DNA from: Emydura subglobosa
Taxonomy: Eukaryota; Chordata; Testudines; Chelidae
Direction: 5' to 3'
Assembly (NCBI GenBank): GCA_007922225.1
Contig: ML679974.1
Location: forward strand, 1,057,657 to 1,121,656
Length of the DNA: 64,000 bases
In this document: positions 43,964-55,020 of the stretch, in pieces
Layout: each line of letters opens with the position of its first letter
Numbering within the stretch: the first letter of the stretch is position 1
The notes under the pieces: model-generated
What the model saw: only the letters and a program-made list of their open reading frames with translations
Told to the model about the DNA's origin: nothing
The model's database searches: none
Made by a program: the position numbers and the translations under genes

Positions 43964-46397
43964 ATGCCTGGCTCAACGGGTTTCAAACCGTGCACCAAGT
44001 GTGCCAAACCTGTCCCTGTGAGCGACCCTCACGATTGCTGCCTCCAATGCCTCGGGGAGCAGCACCGGAGGGACAAATGTAAGATCTGCAGAGCCTTCAA
44101 GCCCTGCACCCAGAAGGAGAGAGAGGCGCGGCTGAAGGCTATCCTCATGGAGTCCGCCCTCCGTCCTGACTCTGAACTGGCGTGTTCCCCTGCGGCACCG
44201 AGCGTATCCTCGGTGTGGAGCGCTCCTCCGGCACCGGCGTCGTCGAACCAGGGCCCGGCACCGAAGTGCCGCAAGGACTCCGTGCGCCGAGACTCCCCTG
44301 GACAGCCTACCCGGCCCCGGGGGAGTCAGGAGATGTCCCAGCCATGTGCTATCAAGATTACTCCGGCACCGGCATCTCCACGCAGGGAGCCTTCCCCGAC
44401 TCTGTGGAGTGGGGTAACGCCCTTGCAAGGGCCGTTGATGCCAGAGGCGTTCGCCGCGGCACGCGCCCTCATGGGCCTGCCCACGCCTCCGTCCCCCCCC
44501 TCGGCCGAGGGCTAGGGGACCTGCGTCTCGGGGTAAACCTGCGCTGGCTGCCCCTGGTGGTTGGCGGAGACAGGAGTCCAAGTCTCCCCCCAGACGGTCA
44601 AGGAGGGTAGAGAGTGCGGGCTCCCCTCCCAGCTCTGGCACTGAGTCCTTGAGCTCCTCAACACTGCGGCACCGAGGGCGGTCAAGGAGCTCATGGAGGG
44701 CTTACCTCCCAGTCCTCTGTGGAGAGCCCATCTCGGCACCGCAGCTCACGGCACCGGTCTCGATCCCTGGCACCCGGTGCGGCGCGGATCCCAGTGCCCT
44801 ACATCTCGATACTCACGATGCCGCCTCCGGCACCGGCTATTCCTCTGGCCCCGGCCCGCGCGACATCTCGTGGACGGTCCCACACCTCGCGGTCCCGTTC
44901 CTCTGGTCGGCACTGTTCTTCACGGTCCCGGTCTTCGTGTTGGCACCGGTGGCACCGCTCCCGCAGTGGGAAGTGTTGACGCAAGTCATTGAGAGGAAGA
45001 CATTCCAGCTCCAGTAGCTCCTCTCCACGCCGGCACTGGCATTTGCCTTCGTCATCCTCCAGGAGCCGCTCCCCCGCGAAGGGAAGTAAGTGGAGATCTA
45101 ATGGCTCCACATCCAGATCTCTGCACCGGGTGTCCCAGTCGGCACCGATGCCAACTTCAGCGTGGCCTCAGGGGCCTTGGCAGTGGCCATATTGGGGTCC
45201 CTGGGGTACACAGGTGGGCCAGGCTACCGCCTCGCTGCACTCTTCAGTGGCCCTGCCACCACCTTCTCCTACGACCCAGCAGGACAAGGGCCACCCCTCC
45301 GAAGGGGGATCAGATCCAGAGGAAGACCCCTCCACAGGGCCACTTCCTCAATCCTCCTCCTCATCCCCTGATGACGTCACCTCCCGGGACCGTAAGACTC
45401 CATTGCCTGACTTCAGAGCTCATCAGGATATGCTAAAAAGAGTAGCTAGCAACCTGAATCTAGAACTAAAGAAGTTCTCAGAGGAGGAGGACCCCCTATT
45501 CGGGGTTTCTGGGATGGTAGGCCCATCTAGAGTAGCCCTCCCCGTCCACGAGAGGGTGCTCAAGTTAGCAAAATCCCTTTGGCAACCCCCCACCTCGGTT
45601 TCCCCCTACTGCCAAGGGAGCCGAGAAGAAGTACTTTGTATCCACTGAGGGGGTTGAGTACTTATATAATCACCCTGCGTCATGCTCCTTAGTGGTGGAT
45701 GCGGTGAACCAGAGGGATAGACGGGGCCCAGGGTAACACCCCCAAGAATAAAGAAGCCAAAAAACTAGACCTGTTTGGCTGCAAGGTCTATACAATAGCG
45801 ACTTTGCAGCTGAGGATCCCGAACCCCCAGGCGCTCCTCGGGAGGTACAACCTCAACCTCTGGTCCTCACTGCAGAGACTTGCTGAGATCCTCCCGCAGG
45901 TTTTACCCCAGGATAAAGTGGCAGACTTCTCAACTGTCCTCGAGGAGGGTGCTGCGGTGGCAGGAGTGGCCTTACATTCCTCCAGCGACGTGGCGGACGC
46001 TGCCAGCAGAGTGATGGCCTCAGGTATAGTCATGAGACGATCCTCATGGCTCTAGTCGTCGGGGTTGTCCCAAGAGGCCCAGCAGATCATACAAGATCTC
46101 CCATTCGATGGTGCTGGCCTCTTTTCGGACAAAACCGATGACAAGCTGCATGCCCTGAAAGATTCTAGGGCTACGCTGCGGTCCCTAGGGCTCTGCACCC
46201 CACAGACCTCGAGGCGTCAGTCTCGGCCTCAGGCCCAGCGGCAGCCTCAGCCGCCTCCAAGGCAACCCCCCAGACCCGCTCAACCCAGGAGGGGTCGGGA
46301 GAGGTTGCGAGGTCCTAACCGCCGTGACCGCTCAGGTTCTTCGGCGGGGGCCCAGCAAGGCCCTAACAAGGGTCAAAATAATAAAAAATCCTTTTGA
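43964..46397 (+). pseudogene. DIRS gag-like gene, frameshifted
   Basis: The protein coats the element RNA. The frame opens at ATG 43964, about 130 bases after the terminal repeat. The N terminus has a cysteine/histidine cluster (CTKCAKPV, SDPHDCCLQCLGEQH, CKICRAF) at residues 12-46, a putative zinc-binding module typical of vertebrate DIRS gag. The first frame closes at 44515. A proline/serine- and basic-rich middle follows in several frames. The conserved downstream part reads MLKRVASNLNLELKKFSEEE (about 45430), IPNPQALLGRYNLNLW with LPQDKVADFSTVLEEG (about 45810-45950), and SQEAQQIIQDLPFDGAGLFS (about 46065), closing with an arginine/proline-rich tail at 46397. At least three frameshifts and one stop (at 46053) break it. 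Confidence 0.85.
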
Positions 46398-48318
46398 CAG
46401 TGCGCACGAGGGTGGCACTCTTCCTTTCCTCCTGGATCTCAACCGGCCCTTTGCCCACAGACTCAGGCTGTATTATGCCCACTGGCAAAGCATTACTTCG
46501 GACCGATGGGTCCTTGGTATAGTCCGCAGGGGCTATGCTCTACAGCTGACGGCCTTCCCTCTAGACTCCCCTCCTACCCAGTCCCTCTTCAGGAACCCCT
46601 CTCACGAGCAGCTCCTCACTCAGGAAGTCTGCTCCCTCCTGCAGCTAGGAGTGGTGGAAGAGGTTCCCCCACGGGAAAGGGGAAGGGGTTTTTATTCCCG
46701 GTATTTCCTAATCCCCAAGGCCGAGGGGGGTCTGAGGCCCATTCTAGATTTCTGCCATCTGAACAAGTTCATCAGATGCCTCAGGTTCCGGATGGTCTCC
46801 CTAGCCTCTATCATTCCTACCCTAGATCCAGGGGACTGGTATGCGGCCCTCGACTTAAAGGACACATACTTTTACATTTCTATCCTCCCAGGACACAGAA
46901 GGTTCCTACGGTTTATGGTATCTGGTGGCCACTACCAGTTTTCAGCCCTGTCCTTTGGCCTTTCATCCGCTCCCAGGGTATTTACAAAATGTATGGCGGT
47001 AGTAACGGCTCACCTGCACCGCAAGGGAGTTCAGGTATTCCCATACCTGGACGACTGGCTGATCCGGGGCAGGTCCAGAGCCCATGTCAGGAACTGGAGC
47101 TCACGTGCGCAGCGTGCACCAACCTGGGGCTACTCATCAACAAGCAGAAGTCCATTCTCACCCTGGTGCAGCGCATAGAGTTCATTGGGGCCACACTAGA
47201 TGCCACCCAGGTCAGAGCCTTCCTCCCAAGGCCTCGCTTCGAGGCAATGGCTGCCATAATAGACAACCTCCACAGGTCTCCCACGACAACAGCCAGGCGG
47301 TGCCTCCAGCTGTTGGGACACATGGCAGCCTGTATGTACGTGGTGAGGTTAGCTCACCTCAAACTCAGGCCTCTCCAGCTGTGGCTAGCATCAGTGTACA
47401 CCCCAGTCAGGCACCCTCTCAACAGGTTGGTCACATTGCCCACCCAGATATTGGCTTCCCTACTATGGTGGAAGGACCAAAGGGAGGTGTTGAAGGGAGT
47501 TCCCTTCAGGGAAGTACGTCGGTGACTTCGATCACAGATGCCTCAGATGTGGGGTGGGGAGCGCACATCACTGGCAACCTGAGCACCCAAGGGTGCTGGT
47601 CACCAGGCGAGATGTCCCTCCACATCAATGTCAGGGAACTCAGGGCAGTCCGCCTGGCATGCAAGGTCTTCCTCCAGTTCCTCAAGGGCAGAGTGGTACA
47701 GATCCTAACGGACAATACAGCAGCCATGTTCTACATGAACAGGCAGGGGGGAGCGCATTCCTCGGCCCTCTGCCAGGAGGCCATACAACTTTGGGACTTG
47801 GCGGTGGGACACGACTTTCATATATCTGCCTTTCACCTGCCGGGGGTCAGGAACGACGAGGCGGACCGCCTCAGCAGGTCGTTCCTTCCCCGACACGATT
47901 GGTCACTACACCCGGAGGTGGTAGCTTCCGTCTTCCGCAAGTGGGGTGTTCCCCAATTGGACCTGTTCATGTCGTCCTGGAACAGGAAATGCCAGAGGTT
48001 CTGCTCACTCCAGGGTCGCAAGCTGGGCTCCATCTCCAACGCGTTCCTTATAGACTGAACGGGGACCCTCATGTATGCGTTTCCCCCCATTCCCTTGCTA
48101 CCCAGAGTCCTCTTGAAGATCAAGAGAGACAAGGCAGATATCATATTGATCGCCCCAGCTTGGCCGAGACAGCACTGGTTCAGCATGTTGCTGGACCTGT
48201 CCATAGCCACGCCCCGCCACTCCTGAGGCGTTATGACCTGCTCTCCCAGGACCAGGGTCGTCTGCTCCACCCGGACCTGGACTCCCTCCACCTGACAGCT
48301 TGGAGACTCTGTGGCTGA
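46324..48318 (+). pseudogene. DIRS pol: reverse transcriptase and RNase H, frameshifted
   Basis: It copies the element RNA into DNA. It overlaps the end of gag in another frame. RT motifs include FLIPKAEGGLRPILDF (about 46707), YAALDLKDTYFYI with the first catalytic aspartate near 46853, FSALSFGLSSAPRVF, and the YLDDW active site at 47043-47058. The frame shifts once near 47085 and again near 47515. RNase H follows: ITDASDVGWGAH (about 47535), ELRAVRLAC, LTDNTAAMFYMNRQGG (about 47706) and NDEADRLSRSF (about 47852). A TGA at 48056-48058 replaces a codon in a conserved stretch, then GTLMYAFPPIPLLPRVLLK continues in the same frame. The last conserved block (HPDLDSLHLTAWRL) ends at 48318, overlapping the recombinase start. 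All catalytic acidic residues looked for are present; the lesions are two frameshifts and at least one stop. Confidence 0.93.
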
Positions 48319-49330
48319 CGGAGGGGGAGAGAGCCTGCTCCATGCAAGGACAGCAGGTCCTGCTTAGCAGCAGGAAACCTTCCACACAGGTGGTGTACCG
48401 AGCCAAGTGGAAGCGTTTTATGGGTTGGGCTCAGTCCGGGGGCATCCTACCAAGCTCCTCTCCAATACAGGTGATTTTGGAGTACCTTCTTCACTTGAAG
48501 CTGCAGGGCTTAGCCCTGGCCTCTCTTAGGGTGCACCTGGCGGCCATCTCGGCCTTCCACCAGCTGATGGAGGGCAGATCCTTATTTTCACACCCCATGT
48601 CAGCTAGGTTCCTCAAAGGGGTGGAGAGGCTATATCCCCAAGTCCATGACCCGGTGCCTCCCTGGGACTTGAACCTGGTCCTCACCATGTTGACAGGACC
48701 CCCCCTTCGAGCCCATGGCTACATGCCCGTTGCTCTTCCTCTCTTAGAAGGCATCCTTCCTAGTGGCCATTACATCGGCTAGTAGGGTCTCTGAGATAAG
48801 GGCTTTAACCTTGGAGCCCCCCTACACAGTCTTCTACAAGGATAAGGTCCGACTGAGGCCCCACCCGGCTTTCCTGCCTAAGGTGGTGTCTCAGTTTCAT
48901 TATAACCAGGATATCTTCCTCCCCGTGTTTTTTCCTAAACCGCATGGTTTGGAGGAGGAGCGGAGATGGCATTCGCTGGATGTCAGACGAGCCCTGGCCT
49001 ACTACATCAAGAGGGCCAGGCCATTCCGGAAGTCAACGCAGCTGTTCGTGGCTCACCTGTCTCCAGAGCATCTCCACCTGGATCACTGCCTGCATCAAGA
49101 CCTGTTATGAGCGGGCGAAGGTGCCGCTTCCAGGAGCTGTAACAGCGCACTCAACCAGAGCCCAGGCCTCATCGGCGGCCTTCCTGGGAGGAGTGCACCT
49201 GCAGGACATCTGCAAAGCAGCTATCTGGTCGTCGGTCCACACCTTTACATCCCACTATGCCATCGTACAGCAGGCGAGAGAGGACGCAGGATTCGGCAGG
49301 GCCGTCCTGGCAAGGGCGGTGCAACGCTGA
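48300..49330 (+). pseudogene. DIRS tyrosine recombinase, frameshifted
   Basis: The recombinase inserts the circular DNA copy; it belongs to the lambda-integrase/Cre-like family. The N-terminal SAM-like core domain reads STQVVYRAKWKRFMGWA and ILEYLLHLKLQGLALASLRV then HLAAISAFH (48390-48560). The catalytic domain starts near 48765 with ITSASRVSEIRAL, whose arginine is the first catalytic residue. AHSTRA at about 49147 supplies the H-x-x-R pair. IWSSVHTFTSHY at 49223-49258 carries the tryptophan, a histidine and the candidate nucleophilic tyrosine (49256-49258). The parts lie in three successive frames with shifts near 48765 and 49090. All canonical catalytic residues remain encoded. The gene ends 46 bases before the internal complementary region. 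Confidence 0.92.
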
Positions 49331-49375
49331 CTCCTACCCACCTCCAAGGTATGGCTATTTAATCACCTGTACTGG

Positions 49376-49462
49376 AATGGACATGAGCAATCACTCGAAG
49401 AGAGAAAACATGGTTACTTATCAGTAACTTGTTCTTTGAGATGTGTTGCTCATGTCCATTCC
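49376..49462. repeat. DIRS internal complementary region
   Basis: The first part (TGGAATGGACATGAGCAATC then ACTCGAAGAGAG) is the reverse complement of the outer part of the left terminal repeat (43647-43675). The second part (AAAACATGGTTACTTATCAG onward) is the reverse complement of the outer edge of the right repeat (49660-49712). In DIRS1-type elements this region is thought to serve as a template that joins the two ends into a circle. Confidence 0.88.
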
Positions 49463-49492
49463 ACACTCACCCTCCGTCCCCGCTGTCGGAGT

Positions 49493-49712
49493 CGGCAGAA
49501 AGAAGGGACTGTGGGACCGCGGGGTCGGCAGTGCCCTATGTACCACGGCATGAGTGCGGTACTCCAGGGGGCACCTGAGCTGACCCTACGGGGGTTGCTA
49601 AGGGGAAAAAAGTTCCAAGAATCTGTGCACGGGGTGCACACACACCTATAATGGAATGGATATGAGCAACACATCTCGAAGAACAACAGTTACTGATAAG
49701 TAACCATGTTTT
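49493..49712. repeat. DIRS right inverted terminal repeat
   Basis: This is the reverse complement of 43617-43836, from CGGCAGAAAGAAGGG to the edge near GTAACCATGTTTTC. Similarity is high over the inner 180 bases and weaker at the outer edge. Confidence 0.93.
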
Positions 49713-51782
49713 CCCTCTTGACCTTTCTTCTTCCCATGAAATTAAAATTAATTCAGGTTAACTTTCACTTAATTAATGTGCCTACTGCAAATGAATGGAC
49801 TCATGCAATTAACTTATCTTGCAGCATTTGAGATTCTTTAAAATTACTTGGAAATGTAGCTGTGTATGTGGCTTGAATTTTTAATTTATGTTAATAGTTC
49901 AGTTCTGAATTAATTAATTTTAAACGATGGGCCTTTGCTTCTTTAAAATAAAACACTTCTGTTTGTACAATTTAAAATGTACCTTTTTCCTTTCTAGCAA
50001 TATTGATTTTGAACCAAAAAAGGCATAAAATGTACTAAAAACATTGAAACATAGGAATAATCCCTGCCCCCCTGTACCTCCTCCAGTGCCTTATTTGTCG
50101 CAATGATTCAGGGGCATCGTAGGGTGTTTTGCATCAGTTCCGGATGCTCTCCCCAGATTGGGGGAGGGGGAGGGGGAGGGAAGGGGAAGGAGAAGAATTC
50201 TAAAGGCACCAGAATTCTAAAGGCAAATGATTATAGTGTGTTATATGGGCTTGGAGGAGCAAAGGCCACACTGTGGCTCTTTGCATGCCTTGTTTAGGGA
50301 TTGAGAGTGTGTGTTTGTGTGTAAAAACATGCCAAGGGATGCATGGAGTAAATACAGGTAGCAATCGTTCTTGAGTGTCTTGAAGATGGCTTCCTGCTTT
50401 CTAGGTAGGTAGCCTTCCAGTACCTAACTTAACTACTGCTCTCTTCTAATGTCCAGATGAGGCTAAATGATTCCATTTGTTTGGTATGTTTAGTGGGGAG
50501 GATTCAGACACCTTTGGGAAAATCAAGAGTGATTCTTGAATATTAATACTGATTTTTTTTACCTGTTTTTCAAAGACTTTTTTTTAATACATCCTTTTAA
50601 ACTGGGTTTAAAATGTTGTCCCCTGGGGAGCCTTAGCCACTTAGGAACCCAGGCAGCAGGTGCTGGGATCTGGATTAATGCTGGGATCTACGTAAGGTAT
50701 GGAGTATGAATTTAAGGCCCTGTTGGGGCTAGGGTTTGGATTAGACAGAATTGAAGTAATGGTGATTTGTCCTTGCAATGTTTAACCTCAAACCAACAGA
50801 AAACTTTTCATGGGCTGACCTCTTGTGATTTCTGCCATGGCATCGCTCGTCTAAGGTAGCCTCCATCTGAAGCCATAGCTTCCTGAGAATGGCTGTTCTT
50901 GGGTTGTTTAGGCAAGATGTGTACTGAAAACTGAACTGCCTTTCACTTCTGGCTCTGGCCTTGAAGCCCATACTAGAGGAGCACGTTGAGATCTAGGCAT
51001 GCAGATCCAAGAGCCTCTCCCCACTGAGATCCGAAGAGGTTCCAGTTTTGGCTCACCCCTACATGGGGTGGTTATTGGTGATGGTGGTTGAATATTCCTC
51101 TTGCAGTGTGCTGTGGTGAGTTCACCTAGTGCAATATAGGGTTCTGCTGGGGCATGGCGAGGTGCTGAACAGTTGTACCACCCATCACTTGCCCTTCAGA
51201 TAGGGGAGAAGAGGTTCTCTTTCATAACCAAACCTCTACCATCTCTGCCTTTGTGCTGAATCTCATTCTGAGGTGCAGCACTCTTTTTACACCCACATTT
51301 CCTGCTGTTCCCCACACACTTCATTTTACCTCAGTGTTTGAGTGTAAATAATTGATGCTGAACTTTAAAACAAGATTTTTTAACAGAATTCTCAGTGTGT
51401 CTTAAAGAAATGAACCTTGCATCATTTTATATATTTTCCTCCATTTGTTGTGTTTTTTTTATTCCTTAGCTTTGAGTCTTGGGGGGGGCGAGGGGGGAAA
51501 GGAGCATCTATTGACTTATTCTTCAGCAAGTGGCAGTAACTCAGTAGTTGATTCTGAACCAGTGAAAAGGGAAAACTCAGTCCATTATTTTTTTTAAATA
51601 GAGCAGGCAAGGAGGAGAAAGACTTAAAAAATATATATATATTCCTGTGGTGGAACTAAATATTTCAGATGTTCAGAAATTTTAGGGTTTTTTTTGAAAA
51701 AAGAATGTATTTTTCCTAAAAATGTGTTACTTATTATTACTATCTATTTTCCAAATAGGTTCCTTTCAAAATCAACTCAACT
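49713..51782. other. Non-coding stretch, AT-rich, nothing recognised
   Basis: No gene was recognised. It contains a purine-rich GGGGGAGG run at 50160-50190 and several T runs. Confidence 0.4.
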
Positions 51783-51855
51783 AAATTACACTTAATCCTG
51801 ATTAGTGTTGGGGAGCTGGGCTGGAAACCTCTTGAGGTCTCTTCTAGTCCTCCAT
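51783..51855 (+). repeat. CR1-like 3' end fragment
   Basis: AACCTCTTGAGGTCTCTTCT followed by AGTCCTCC resembles the 3' end of CR1 just before a second CR1 fragment. Confidence 0.55.
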
Positions 51856-51889
51856 TGCTGTGAGTAGGGGACCAGGTCCCAGGGTGCTA

Positions 51890-52527
51890 GCCTCCTGAAA
51901 CATGCTAGCACAGTGGATCATGATCTTACTAGCAGGAGTGTTATAAGCAAGACACAAGAAACAATTCTTCTGCTCTACTCCAAATTGATTAGACCTCAGT
52001 TGGAGTATAATGTCCAGTTCTGGGTTCCACGTTTCAGGAAATATGTGGATAAATTGGAGAAAGTCCAGAGGAGAGCAACAAAAATGATTAAAGTCTAGGG
52101 GAAAAAAAAGGTCTAGAACCCATGACCTATGAGGAAAGATTGAAAAAAATTGGATTTGTTTACTCTGGAGAAGACTGAGGGGGGACAAAAGTTTTCAAAT
52201 ACATAGAGGATTGTTTCAAGGAGGAGGGTGAAAAATTGTTCTCGTTAACCTTTGAAGCTAGGACAGGAAGCAATGGGTTTAAATTGCAGCAAGATTAATT
52301 TAGGTTGGACATTAGGAAAAACTTCCTAACTGTCAGGGTAGTTAAACACTGGCCCAAATTGCCTAAAGTGGATGTGGAACCTCCATCATTGGAGGTTTTT
52401 AAGAACAGGTTAGAAAAACACCTGTCAGGGATGGTCTAGTTATTAAGTAGCCAAGCCGTGAGTGCAGGGGACTGGACTAGATGAACTCTCAAGGTCTCTT
52501 GCAGTCCTACACTTCTATGATTCTATG
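51890..52527 (+). pseudogene. CR1 LINE ORF2 C terminus and 3' end
   Basis: The frame at 51913-52098 reads LLLYSKLIRPQLEYNVQFWV and KLEKVQRRATKMIK, the conserved C-terminal end of CR1 ORF2. It then continues in decayed form (GLFTLEKT-like) to a 3' UTR with AGGTTGGACATTAGGAAAAA, CTTCCTAACTGTCAG and the terminal GGACTAGATGAACTCTCAAG, closing on two copies of TTCTATGAT/TTCTATG. The 8-bp terminal microsatellite is diagnostic of CR1 3' ends. The copy is 5'-truncated, as usual. Confidence 0.92.
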
Positions 52528-53734
52528 TTGCCAGCCTGTGCTAAAACACTGGATAACTGTGTTGTAAACCTGTTGCCCTGATGTGACTGTATTAGGATTT
52601 TCAGAATGAGGTTAGCAAGTGGTGGAGGGCTCACTTCTCTGCAGAGCTTTGCTCTCAGAGCTGATGTGCAGACTTTGAGGGAGTGGTAATTGCACAGAGG
52701 AAAGTATGTGCTGTTGAAGATAACTGCAGGAAGATGGATCTGAGGTAATCTTGCGAAAGGTAAAGGTGAGATCCACTGAACTCAGCAGGGCTTTTGCACT
52801 GGCGGGAGGAATGAGAGCTCTGAAGCTGTGGACAGTGCAGTGCTGAGGGTTTGGAATCTTTCGAACAATAAATCCAGCCATCCACTGTCAGGAGACAATG
52901 AATTCCCCAACTTCCCCCACACAGGAACTCACAGCAGAACACTCTCCTCTAGCCCCCACTCCATCCTCCCACACTTGACTGCTTCTGTCATATGCCTGCC
53001 CCAGGACGGTGTGGAGCTGGGGTGGGGAGAGGATGAAGCAGCTTTGAGCAAGGCTGTTCATGGTAAAAGCCCCTTCAGAGGAGGACTCTGGTGATTTGGC
53101 AGAGCCTAGGAAAACAGATGTTCCCTCTCCGAGTCAAACCCTGAACAAAAAACATAAACTGCAGAGCCGTTTTTTTCCCATGGCAGAAAGACAGACTGTT
53201 CCTTGTCACAATGGTTGACACATCGGCCTGTGGTGAAGTGAGAGTGCAGTTATCGGTGCAGACAGTCTTTCTTCTCGCTCCTGGGTGTGCTGTTTGTTTT
53301 TCGTATTCTGTTTCTTTTTATTATCTCTCGCTCCCTCCTGCTTTGCACTCACTCCCCCGTTTCTTGCAGCTGCGCAGTGTGCAGGTTTTTTCCTGTCTAT
53401 TGCTATTTGGGGTGTGTTCAGTGGGATCAGACAACAGCACGGCAGCGAGGAGCTGAGAGAGAAGGGATGTTTTCAGCTAGAAGGAGAGAGAGAAGAAATG
53501 AGAGTTGGTTCCCATCTTAGGAATGGGACAACTGTACTATTAATATAAATGCAAGGGAGATGGGTCGAATGTGAATTTTTGTTTGGCCAAAACCAGCGTT
53601 CTCCCCTTACAGCAGTTGTGTGTGTGTGTGTGTGTGTGTTTCATTTAGCAGAGGGAAAGCCAAAAGACAGCACAGTAATAATGCACTTCCATAGCCCCTC
53701 TTATTGAAAATACTTGACAAACCTGAAGTTAACT
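52528..53734. other. Non-coding stretch with (TG)n microsatellite
   Basis: The open frames at 53211-53548 are leucine/cysteine-rich but without a recognisable family. A (TG)n run lies at 53617-53639. Confidence 0.4.
53617..53639. repeat. (TG)n microsatellite
   Basis: About 11 tandem TG units. Confidence 0.92.
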
Positions 53735-53868
53735 TTGATAGCTAATTGTTCCCACTTCACAGGTGAAGAAACTGAGGTACAGAGGAGTTAAGTGACTTGT
53801 GCAAGGTCGTGCACACTGGGAATAGAACCCAAGTCCTGCTTTTCACCATTAGGCTACTTGAACCCTAC
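53735..53868 (-). repeat. MIR/CORE-SINE copy, minus strand
   Basis: CAGGTGAAGAAACTGAGGTA and GTTAAGTGACTTGTGCAAGG are the reverse complement of MIR core phrases, followed by AATAGAACCCAAGTCCTGCT. Confidence 0.85.
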
Positions 53869-54981
53869 CTGTATAAAATAGAGTGAAGGGCAGCATGACC
53901 CTACCCAGCTGGATGGCATTTAGCATGGTTGTGGCGTGTTCTGGGGTGGCGGGTAGTTGGAAGAGGAAGCTATGTGACTGATTTATTTCTTGGCTGGAGA
54001 TCGGCTGGAGTTCTCTTCAGAGTGGAGATTTCTAGCCATTGAAGTCACCTGTTCTCTCTGCTCTGGTCCTACCTCCCAGCCCATCAGGAGTAATAGCAGC
54101 ATAGCTAGCCCAGAAGGTCCATGGCAGCACAGCACCTGTCAGCTGTACCTCCCTCATGGTGAGCTAATGGCATTCGAATTTGCAGGCGGCCTGGGTGGGT
54201 AACAAGCGTCACTGAGTGGCTGTTCTTTTGACGACTCCTCACTCTGTCTAGCCATGCCCCAGAATACAGACAGATCAGCTTCCTGTGTAGAGAAGCCATA
54301 GAGAGGATAAAGGACCCCACGCAGGGGGAAGGGGCTACAGCAGAGCTGCCTGTCGTCTTGGTGGAGCCCCCAGACCCCTTTTCCATTGGTTTGACTCCTC
54401 TCTGCAGCATGCTGCAGATGGGGGGCACTTGACCTTTTTATATTTAGTAAAACTAAGCTGTCTACCGGGTTTTGTTTTCTTCTGGAAAACAAGCAGTCCA
54501 GAGTCCATTAGTGTGTTTCCATGTCAGCCTTTGGAGGCTCTCTTTCACCATGAAATAATGCAATATCAAAGCAAGCCAGAAGCAGCCTAGCTGGTAATGG
54601 CCAGAGGATCCCCAGTGCATTAGATCTGTCTGTGGTGTGTATTTGTAACAGTGAGCCCATCTGTGCTCTTGTTCTACTGCTGTGCAATGTGTCACATCCA
54701 CTCTGAATTGCACAAAGAAGTGATGTTTGGATGAGACCTAAAACACAGGTTCTAGTCACTTGGGAGCATTTAAAGATCCCAAGGTGGTGGCTTTTTTTTT
54801 CCCCTCCCCAAGAATTGGGGATTATCCCTGCCTGAATTCTATTTTGGGGGTTTGTCCTCGTTAGCTAACATTCCCCCTAGCGTTTCAACAGTCTATGGTA
54901 TTTTCCTTCATTTCATGCCCTGACGTGTTAGGTAGTGTTTTTGTGGTGTTTGAGGCACTATGGAATCCTTTCGGGTGAAAG

Positions 54982-54983
<2 letters not shown>

Positions 54984-55015
<32 letters not shown>
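54984..55015. repeat. (AT)n microsatellite
   Basis: About 16 tandem AT units, followed by an AT-rich stretch. Confidence 0.93.

Positions 55016-55020
<5 letters not shown>

Larger units (their letters stand above)
43604..49712 (+). mobile_element. DIRS-type tyrosine-recombinase retrotransposon, structurally complete, coding-defective
   Basis: About 6.1 kb carrying, in order, an inverted terminal repeat, gag, reverse transcriptase, RNase H, tyrosine recombinase, an internal complementary region and the opposite inverted terminal repeat. DIRS elements replicate through a circular DNA that the recombinase inserts, so they have neither LTRs nor an integrase, and they make no target duplication; none is seen here. 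The coding strand is plus. The element is markedly GC-richer than its flanks and all three genes carry frameshifts or stops. Confidence 0.95.

Noticed and set aside
44182..45436. Alternative-frame open frames across DIRS gag as separate genes
   Set aside because: They are shadows of a GC-rich frameshifted gag; only the cysteine cluster and conserved downstream blocks follow the family.
43604..49712. LTR retrotransposon or endogenous retrovirus
   Set aside because: The terminal repeats are inverted rather than direct, and the element has a tyrosine recombinase and no protease, DDE integrase or envelope.
53211..53548. Leucine/cysteine-rich short open frames as a secreted peptide or membrane protein
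   Set aside because: The three overlapping frames are short, lack family resemblance and come from T-rich sequence.
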